Positions 55,064 through 60,325 of a DNA stretch of 60,325 bases are shown in pieces (position 1 is the stretch's first letter; each line of letters starts with the position of its first letter). The notes beneath the pieces are model-generated. The model searched no databases, was not told where the DNA came from, and was given only the letters and a program-made list of their open reading frames with translations. The position numbers were made by a program, and so were the translations under genes. Source of the stretch: Actinomycetota bacterium (GTDB taxonomy: Bacteria; Actinomycetota; Actinomycetes; Mycobacteriales; Pseudonocardiaceae); NCBI GenBank assembly GCA_021324675.1, contig JAJPIR010000215.1:1-60325 (forward strand), given 5' to 3'.

Positions 55064-56571
55064 GCCATACTCCGGTGGCGCAGCCCCATTGCGGCGGACA
55101 CGTCGTCGGCCACGGGGCGGTCCCGCCCTGCCAGGTCTGCCAGCGTCCACGCCAATCTCAAAGTGCGATCTGCACCACGCGCGGTCAACAGACCCCGGTG
55201 CAGCGCCGCATCGATCGGCTCGGTCGCTGCCCGCGGCAGCCGGAAGCGTCGCCGCAACACCGGGCCAGGGACCTCCGCATTGATGGTCCAACCGGTACCC
55301 GCCCACCGCGATCGGGCCGCTGCACGGGCGCCCAGCACCCGCTCACGCACCGTCGCGGTACATTCCGGCTGCACGTCAGCCGGGCCAAGGTTCTTAACCG
55401 GGCGCATCGCGACCTGGACATCCACCCGGTCGAGCAACGGCCCGGACAGCCGGCCCAGATACCGCCGGCGCGCCGCCGGGGCGCAGATGCAGTCCCGTTC
55501 ATCGGGCGGAGCGCACGGGCACGGGTTGGCCGCCAGCACCAGCTGGCACCGCGCGGGGTAGCGCACCACCCCGTCCCGGCGGGCCAACCGCACTTCGCCA
55601 TCCTCCAGCGGGGTCCGCAGTGCTTCCAACGATCGCGGCCCGAACTCGGCAGCCTCGTCGAGGAACAGCACTCCACGGTGGGCTCGGCTGACCGCACCCG
55701 GCTTGGCCAGCCCCTGACCTCCACCAACCAAAGCGGTCACGGAACTGGTGTGGTGCGGTGCGACGAACGGCGGCACCGTGAGCAACGGGGTGTCGGGGCT
55801 GAGCAAGCCGGCCACCGAGTGCACCGCGGTGACCTCGAGCGCTTCGCGCTCGGTGAGCGCTGGCAACAGCCCTACCATCCGCTGGGCCAGCATGGTCTTG
55901 CCCGTCCCTGGTGGTCCGGTGAGCAGCACATGGTGCCCGCCCGCGGCGGCGACTTCCACTGCCCAGCGGGCGTCGCCCTGGCCGAGCACATCGGCAAGGT
56001 CCGGGATGATCGGTGACGCGGCCGGCCGGGGTGCCCCGGGCCGAACCAGCCCGGCACTTGGATCCGCCAACCAGCGCAGGACATCTTTCAGGCAGGGTGC
56101 GCCATAGACCCGCACACCCTCGACTAATGCCGCCTCGGCCAGCGAGGCGGTCGGTACCACCACTTGGCCAATACCCACCCGGCGAGCCGCGAGAACCGCC
56201 GGCAGTACTCCACGAACCGGACGTAACCGGCCATCCAGCGCGAGCTCCCCGATCAAGACCAGCCCGCGGAGGCGCTCAACCGGTATCCGGCCATCGGCGG
56301 CCAGCAACGCACACGCCAGCGCTAAGTCGTAACTGCTGCCCACTTTGGGCAAGGTGGCCGGCGACAGAGCCAAGGTCATCCGGCGCGGTGGCCATCGCCG
56401 GCCCGAGTTGAGCACTGCTGCCCGCACCCGATCCCGGGCTTCCGACAAGGCAGTATCGGGCAGGCCGACCATCTGGAGCCCCGGCAAGCCCGGGCCGATA
56501 TGGGCTTCGATCTCTACCAACACGCCGTCCACCCCGTGCAGCGCTACCGCCCATGCGCTGGCCAGTGACAT
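55060..56571 (-). CDS. comM: YifB/ComM-type magnesium-chelatase-like AAA+ ATPase
   Basis: The 503-residue protein begins MSLASAWAVALHGVDGVLVEIEAHIGPGLPGLQMVGLPD. It has a Lon-protease-like N-domain, Walker A LTGPPGTGKTMLAQRM, LFLDEAAEFGPRSLEALRTPLEDG and a Cys cluster ANPCPCAPPDERDCIC. ComM is a branch-migration helicase that assists natural transformation. The ATG at 56571 shares one base with the yraN stop. Confidence 0.94.
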   Translation of the reverse strand: MSLASAWAVALHGVDGVLVEIEAHIGPGLPGLQMVGLPDTALSEARDRVRAAVLNSGRRWPPRRMTLALSPATLPKVGSSYDLALACALLAADGRIPVERLRGLVLIGELALDGRLRPVRGVLPAVLAARRVGIGQVVVPTASLAEAALVEGVRVYGAPCLKDVLRWLADPSAGLVRPGAPRPAASPIIPDLADVLGQGDARWAVEVAAAGGHHVLLTGPPGTGKTMLAQRMVGLLPALTEREALEVTAVHSVAGLLSPDTPLLTVPPFVAPHHTSSVTALVGGGQGLAKPGAVSRAHRGVLFLDEAAEFGPRSLEALRTPLEDGEVRLARRDGVVRYPARCQLVLAANPCPCAPPDERDCICAPAARRRYLGRLSGPLLDRVDVQVAMRPVKNLGPADVQPECTATVRERVLGARAAARSRWAGTGWTINAEVPGPVLRRRFRLPRAATEPIDAALHRGLLTARGADRTLRLAWTLADLAGRDRPVADDVSAAMGLRHRSMA

Positions 56572-56969
56572 CAGAACGCACCCCGCAGGTGCTCCACCGT
56601 GACGGGGCCGTCCGGCGGGCATAACACCGCCAGCACGTCGAACCGGATCTCGCACCAACCGACTCGATGTGTCCGCAACCAGGCCCCCGCCACGTGCCTG
56701 ATACGAGCCGCCTTCGCCGACGTCACGCACTCTGCGGGCTCCCCGTATCCGGTGCCTGATCGAGTCTTGACCTCGCAGATGATCAGGCGTTCACCATCTG
56801 TTGCCACGAGATCGAGCTCGCCACCCCGGCAACGCCAGTTGCGGGAGAGCACCACGAGCCCGATACGGGCCAGGTAGCCTGCGGCCACGTCTTCGCCGCG
56901 CTTGCCCAGCTCGTCAACACGCCGATCCCCGCACTCGACCGCCTGTGCCGCCTGCGCCGCATCCTCCAT
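56571..56969 (-). CDS. YraN/UPF0102 endonuclease-like protein
   Basis: The 132-residue protein has the restriction-endonuclease-like core LGKRGEDVAAGYL, NWRCRGGELDLVATDG and LIICEVKTRSGTGYG (E, D and ExK catalytic-type residues). The biological substrate is uncertain. It heads the yraN-comM-dprA group, and a pair of DnaA-box-like sites lies about 85-110 bases upstream. Confidence 0.92.
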   Translation of the reverse strand: MEDAAQAAQAVECGDRRVDELGKRGEDVAAGYLARIGLVVLSRNWRCRGGELDLVATDGERLIICEVKTRSGTGYGEPAECVTSAKAARIRHVAGAWLRTHRVGWCEIRFDVLAVLCPPDGPVTVEHLRGAF

Positions 56970-57052
56970 CCCAGCCTCCCGCCGCTCGGTGATCTGGCCG
57001 TGATGAGGCTGCCGCGCCAGGGACTCCCCAGTCGATCAGGCGATCGCCGAGC

Positions 57053-57079
57053 TGTGGACAACAGAGGCGGTGTGGATAA
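57053..57079 (-). promoter_or_regulatory. Pair of DnaA boxes upstream of yraN
   Basis: On the minus strand these read TTGTCCACA (57061-57053) and TTATCCACA (57079-57071), both matching the DnaA consensus and facing toward yraN. They are 18 bases apart start to start, as in the pair at 51314-51340. The location upstream of yraN-comM-dprA suggests DnaA-linked control of these genes; binding is untested. Confidence 0.6.
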
Positions 57080-57200
57080 CTGGCGCTCACAGCAGGCGCA
57101 GTTCGCCATAACTGTCCGGATGCTGTGATAAGCGCTGCACTCAGCAGCCGTGAGGTCGAACCGGGCAACCAGACGGCGGCGGGAAGAGATGGTCAGAAGG

Positions 57201-57398
57201 TCATGCGGCGTTGCTGACGCGCTTGTGGCGCGAGGGCCGCCAGACGGGTGCGGCCGGCAAATCGGTAGTCGGGTCGCCCCGCTGCCAGGTACGTGTCGAG
57301 TAGCACGGGCAGAATCGGAACGACTCGGTGCGGCAAGCGCAGGGACGGTCGGTGCGCTGGGCGGAGATCTCAGGTTCACTCGCGTATGACCCACTCAT
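57201..57398 (-). CDS. Small CxC-CxC protein of unknown function
   Basis: The 65-residue product carries CACRTESFRFCPCYSTRTW, four cysteines spaced CxC-x8-CxC, with nearby aromatic residues and a basic C-terminal end. A perfect GGAGGT ribosome site lies 7 bases before the ATG at 57398, so translation is well supported. The Cys pattern suggests a zinc or iron-sulfur site. Divergence from the P450 gene also raises a modified-peptide possibility, but no maturation enzyme other than the P450 is visible. I do not recognise the family. Confidence 0.6.
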   Translation of the reverse strand: MSGSYASEPEISAQRTDRPCACRTESFRFCPCYSTRTWQRGDPTTDLPAAPVWRPSRHKRVSNAA

Positions 57399-57630
57399 GG
57401 CGCTGACCTCCGACCGTGTGTGGCCTCGTTGCCTCCCGTGGATAGTGGGTTGATAGTGACCGTCCACCGTTTCCGGGCCGTGACAGCCAGTTCACCAACG
57501 TGTTGCACGTCGGGATCGGTACAGCGCGGTCGGCGGCATCGCGACGCGGGCGGTGCCACACTGACCGGCGGGCCGCCCCTTTTGATGGCCGGCTCGCCTT
57601 GACCTGCTTCTCCTGAGAGGAGCATCCACC

Positions 57631-58833
57631 ATGATTGAGACCGTCGCAGAGCTGCCGTTCGCGATCACCGACGGAGCGCATCGCCGAGCCAGGTACGCGC
57701 AGCTCGCGGCAGCCGCCCCGGTGCACCGCACCGTGTTACCCACCGGCGAGCCTGCCTGGTTGATCACCGGCTACCGCGAAGTGCGCCGAGCATTGAACGA
57801 TCCGCGACTGATCAAAAGTGACCTGGCGCTGGCCAACTTCGGCCGCGATGTGGTGCCGCCCAACGTCTTCGCAGCGATGACCAGCCACATGCTCAACCGC
57901 AACCCGCCAGACCACACCCGGCTTCGCCGGCTCGTGAGCACCGTGTTCACCCGCCGCCGGATCGAGCAACTGGCGCCGCGCATCCAGCAGATCACCGATG
58001 AGCTCCTCGACGCTATCGGCACTGCAGCGCAGACCGATCTGATCAACTCGTTGGCACTTCCCCTACCGATCACGGTGGTTTGCGAGCTGCTTGGCGTGCC
58101 GGAAAATCACCGCACGCAGTTCCACAATTGGACGACGACCTTCGTCACCGGAATGCTTGCCGGACCGGCAACGATCGCCACCGCAGCCACTGCCATGTTG
58201 AGCTACCTGCAGGAATTGGTGCGCTCCAAACGGTCCACCAGCACAGATGACCTGCTTTCGGCACTGGTGGCCGCCCGCGACGGGGAGGACCGGCTGTCCG
58301 AGGACGAGCTCACGTCGATGGCCACGTTGCTCCTTATCGCTGGCCACGAGACCACGGTCAACCTGATCGGTAACGGGCTGCTCGCCCTGCTCACCCATCC
58401 CGACCAGGTAGCGCTGTTGCGCGCCCGGCTCGATCTGCTAGGCACCGCGGTCGAGGAGCTGCTCCGTTTCGACGGCCCGCTGCAGGTCGCCACCTTCCGC
58501 CTGAGTACCGAGCCCATCGACATCGGTGGGGTCACCATCCCAGCCAGCGAGATCGTGATCGCCAGCTTGCTCGCGGCCAACCAGGACCAGGCGTGCACCC
58601 AGCAGCCCGGCGCGCTCGACATAACCCGCACCGAAAACCCGCATCTGGCCTTCGGCCACGGCATCCACCATTGCTTGGGCGCGCCGCTGGCCCGTCTTGA
58701 AGGGCGCATCGCGTTAGGCACGGTGCTGAACCGCTTCCCGAGACTGCGGCTCGCGGTTGCACCTGAGCAGCTGACCCGGCGGCCCGGGGTGCTCATGAAC
58801 GGCCTCACCGCACTGCCGGTGCTGCTGCACTGA
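57631..58833 (+). CDS. Cytochrome P450
   Basis: The 400-residue bacterial class I P450 has the I-helix LLIAGHETTVNLIG, ExxR in VEELLRFDGP, and the heme-binding FGHGIHHCLGAPLARLEG with the cysteine thiolate. It needs a ferredoxin partner, not seen nearby. Substrate unknown; the layout resembles secondary-metabolism P450s such as CYP107. A GGAG site lies 12 bases upstream of ATG 57631. The adjacent amidohydrolase gene, 7 bases downstream, is probably in the same operon. Confidence 0.94.
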   Translation: MIETVAELPFAITDGAHRRARYAQLAAAAPVHRTVLPTGEPAWLITGYREVRRALNDPRLIKSDLALANFGRDVVPPNVFAAMTSHMLNRNPPDHTRLRRLVSTVFTRRRIEQLAPRIQQITDELLDAIGTAAQTDLINSLALPLPITVVCELLGVPENHRTQFHNWTTTFVTGMLAGPATIATAATAMLSYLQELVRSKRSTSTDDLLSALVAARDGEDRLSEDELTSMATLLLIAGHETTVNLIGNGLLALLTHPDQVALLRARLDLLGTAVEELLRFDGPLQVATFRLSTEPIDIGGVTIPASEIVIASLLAANQDQACTQQPGALDITRTENPHLAFGHGIHHCLGAPLARLEGRIALGTVLNRFPRLRLAVAPEQLTRRPGVLMNGLTALPVLLH

Positions 58834-58840
58834 CCAGGGC

Positions 58841-60067
58841 ATGACCGAGATGTTCGCGATTAAGGCGGGCCACGCGTTCGACGGGGAGCGGCTGATCCCT
58901 GGTGGCGCAACAATCGTGATTGACCAACAGCGGATTGCCGGCGTGGAGCCCGCCGCCGCGCCGCTGCCGCAAGACTGTGTGGTTGCCGAGTTCCCGCACG
59001 CCACAGTGTTGCCAGGGCTCATCGACACCCACGTTCACCTCGGCGGTGATGGTCGCGACGGCGCGCTCGGTCGCCTGGCCGACTACCCCGACGAGGACCT
59101 GGCCGGGGTGATCGAGGCGGCACTCCGGCGCCATCTGGCCGCGGGGGTGACGACAGTCCGCGATCTGGGTGACCGCCGCTGGTCGGTGGTAGCACGCCGG
59201 GACCAGGTAACCACCCCAGATGCCAGCACGATGCCGACCATCGTGGCGTCCGGGCCGCCGATCACCAGCGTCGGCGGTCACTGCTGGCACCTCGGGGGTG
59301 AGGTCCGGGGCGGCGAGGCAGCACTGCGTGCAGCCATCGCGGAGCGGATCGAGCGGCGGGTGGACGTCATCAAGATCATGGTGAGTGGTGGCGTGCTGAC
59401 GACGGGCACGGACGTGATGAGTTGCCAATTCGACGACGAAGATCTCCGCCTGCTGGTCGATCAGGCCCATAGGGCCGGGTTACCGGTCACGGCCCATGCG
59501 CACGGACTGCCGGCCGTGGAACAGGCAGTTGCGGCCGGCGTCGACGGGATCGAACACGGCAACTGCGTCACCCCGACCGGCGCGCACATCCCGGACAGCC
59601 TGCTGGACCGTCTCGCTGAGCGCGGCATTGCGGTGTGTCCGACCATCCTGGCCAAAATTGCCGGCATCAGGCGGTCCGCAACCGAATCGGCCTTCATCCA
59701 GCGTTTTGGTCTGACTAGCGAGACCGTGCAGGCGCATATTGCCCAGATGCACCGGGCCGGGGCCCGGATTGTCGCCGGTACCGACGGTGGGATCGGTAGT
59801 GCAAAACCACACGGCATCATACATTCGGCGATTTCTGCTCTGGCCGCCAGTGGTCTCAGTGTTGCCCAGGCCCTGGCGACGGCCACCTCGGTCGCGGCAC
59901 AAGTGTGCGGTCTCGGTAGCCGCAAGGGCCAGCTACGCGCCGGATACGACGCCGACCTACTCTTTGTCGACGGTGATCCACTGACCAATGTGGACGCCCT
60001 GATTCATCCTGCCGCGGTGATGGTGCACGGGCGATGGGCGGCAGGACCATCAACCACCGAAAGGTGA
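58841..60067 (+). CDS. Metal-dependent amidohydrolase
   Basis: The 408-residue TIM-barrel hydrolase of the imidazolonepropionase-like group has metal ligands LIDTHVHLGGDG (HxH), the Lys in VDVIKIMVSGG, TAHAHGLPA, GIEHGN, and the Asp in VAGTDGG. The substrate is not predictable; relatives hydrolyse cyclic amides and dipeptides. ATG 58841 follows the P450 stop by 7 bases. Its last 18 bases overlap the convergent DUF2469 gene. Confidence 0.88.
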   Translation: MTEMFAIKAGHAFDGERLIPGGATIVIDQQRIAGVEPAAAPLPQDCVVAEFPHATVLPGLIDTHVHLGGDGRDGALGRLADYPDEDLAGVIEAALRRHLAAGVTTVRDLGDRRWSVVARRDQVTTPDASTMPTIVASGPPITSVGGHCWHLGGEVRGGEAALRAAIAERIERRVDVIKIMVSGGVLTTGTDVMSCQFDDEDLRLLVDQAHRAGLPVTAHAHGLPAVEQAVAAGVDGIEHGNCVTPTGAHIPDSLLDRLAERGIAVCPTILAKIAGIRRSATESAFIQRFGLTSETVQAHIAQMHRAGARIVAGTDGGIGSAKPHGIIHSAISALAASGLSVAQALATATSVAAQVCGLGSRKGQLRAGYDADLLFVDGDPLTNVDALIHPAAVMVHGRWAAGPSTTER

Positions 60068-60325
60068 CCCCTCGGGCAACCTTAAGTCTGGTTTATCGAC
60101 TTCTTCGATATTGACGTCCTTGAACGTGAGCACGCGGACGTTTTTAACGAATCGGGCTGGGCGGTACATGTCCCATACCCAGGCATCAGACATCCGTACT
60201 TCGAAGTACACCTCGCCCTCGGCGTTGCGTGGCTGCACATCCACCGCGTTGGCCAGGTAGAAGCGCCGCTCGGTCTCCACGACGTACTGGAACAGCGGGA
60301 GCACCGTCCGGTACTCCTGCACCAG
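60050..60325 (-). CDS. DUF2469 family protein (5' end cut by window)
   Basis: The visible C-terminal 91 residues include YVVETERRFYLANAVDVQPR, GEVYFEVRMSDAWVWDMYRP and VLTFKDVNIEEVDKPDLRLP, which match the highly conserved actinobacterial DUF2469 family (Rv2901c position near rnhB and lepB). The frame is open to the window edge with no confident start, so the N-terminus lies outside. Function is unknown. Confidence 0.9.
   Translation of the reverse strand: MVQEYRTVLPLFQYVVETERRFYLANAVDVQPRNAEGEVYFEVRMSDAWVWDMYRPARFVKNVRVLTFKDVNIEEVDKPDLRLPEGSPFGG

Noticed and set aside
57053-57079. Replication origin
   Set aside because: Only two DnaA boxes, no dnaA/dnaN neighbours and no A/T-rich unwinding region, so an origin is not supported.
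57201-57398. Firm assignment as a RiPP precursor
   Set aside because: Only the divergent P450 suggests it. There is no leader motif, protease or transporter, and a metal-binding protein fits the Cys spacing equally well.
1-60325. CRISPR arrays, tRNA or rRNA genes, transposases
   Set aside because: No regularly spaced repeats, no tRNA T-arm/acceptor pattern, no rRNA signature and no transposase-like protein were recognised by eye.

Overview
The window is GC-rich and uses many GTG and TTG starts. Its housekeeping backbone follows the order known from Mycobacterium tuberculosis around Rv2841c-Rv2901c: nusA, rimP, proS, cobB/cobO/chelatase, map, a penicillin-binding lipoprotein, ispG, rip1, dxr, rlmN, cdsA, frr, pyrH, tsf, rpsB, an M23 peptidase, xerC, dprA, comM, yraN and DUF2469. 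A WhiG-type sporulation sigma factor beside rpsB, a SARP regulator and a secondary-metabolism-type P450 point to a filamentous actinomycete, most likely near Pseudonocardiales/Mycobacteriales. That placement is an inference; no rRNA or tRNA gene was seen.

Layout. 1-2.3 kb: start of nusA, rimP, a Tat-type lipoprotein, a ferritin-like DUF4439 protein and YjbQ. 2.3-7.1 kb: proS, an OsmC-like protein, a MalY/PatB-type aminotransferase and a RIO1-like kinase. 7.1-35 kb is dominated by cobalamin (B12) biosynthesis: cysG and cobH on the minus strand; cobM, cobJ, a second SUMT paralogue, cbiQ and a cbiX-cbiO fusion on the plus strand; then a minus-strand operon of cobI, cbiD, cobL, a cobE-ferredoxin fusion, cobB, cobO and a ChlI/ChlD-type chelatase; then cobN and cobQ. 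Most junctions inside these operons are 4-base GTGA or ATGA overlaps, so translation is probably coupled. A methyltransferase plus SARP/NB-ARC/TPR regulator cassette sits exactly between the two converging cob operons, with a copy of the same nested palindromic element on each side. 35-51 kb: map, a penicillin-binding lipoprotein, MEP isoprenoid genes around the site-2 protease rip1, a frameshifted GlsB-like gene, a DUF2631 gene, a split LigD-type polymerase/ligase pair, rlmN, cdsA and the frr-pyrH-tsf-rpsB operon. 51-60.3 kb: an M23 peptidase, whiG, xerC, dprA, comM, yraN, a small CxC protein gene divergent from a P450, an amidohydrolase and DUF2469.

The B12 gene set is a hybrid. It has the late-insertion chelatase CobN and aerobic-type CobI/J/L/M/H, but also CbiD, CbiX and a CobE-ferredoxin fusion that belong to, or resemble, the early-insertion route. 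CobG, CobF and CobK are not in the window.

The most unusual signals are four. (1) A 47-bp palindromic element occurs in the same reading frame, with identical spacing, inside two unrelated proteins (DUF4439 and the chelatase); one stem base pair has covaried, and the pattern recalls Rickettsia palindromic elements. (2) A nested palindrome element appears in two full copies and one half copy. (3) A 38-bp tandem duplication of a ribosome-binding/start region creates a chain of mini-ORFs between cobJ and the next gene. (4) Two DnaA-box pairs have identical 18-bp spacing. Several envelope or secreted proteins also appear to have lost a catalytic or metal-binding residue.
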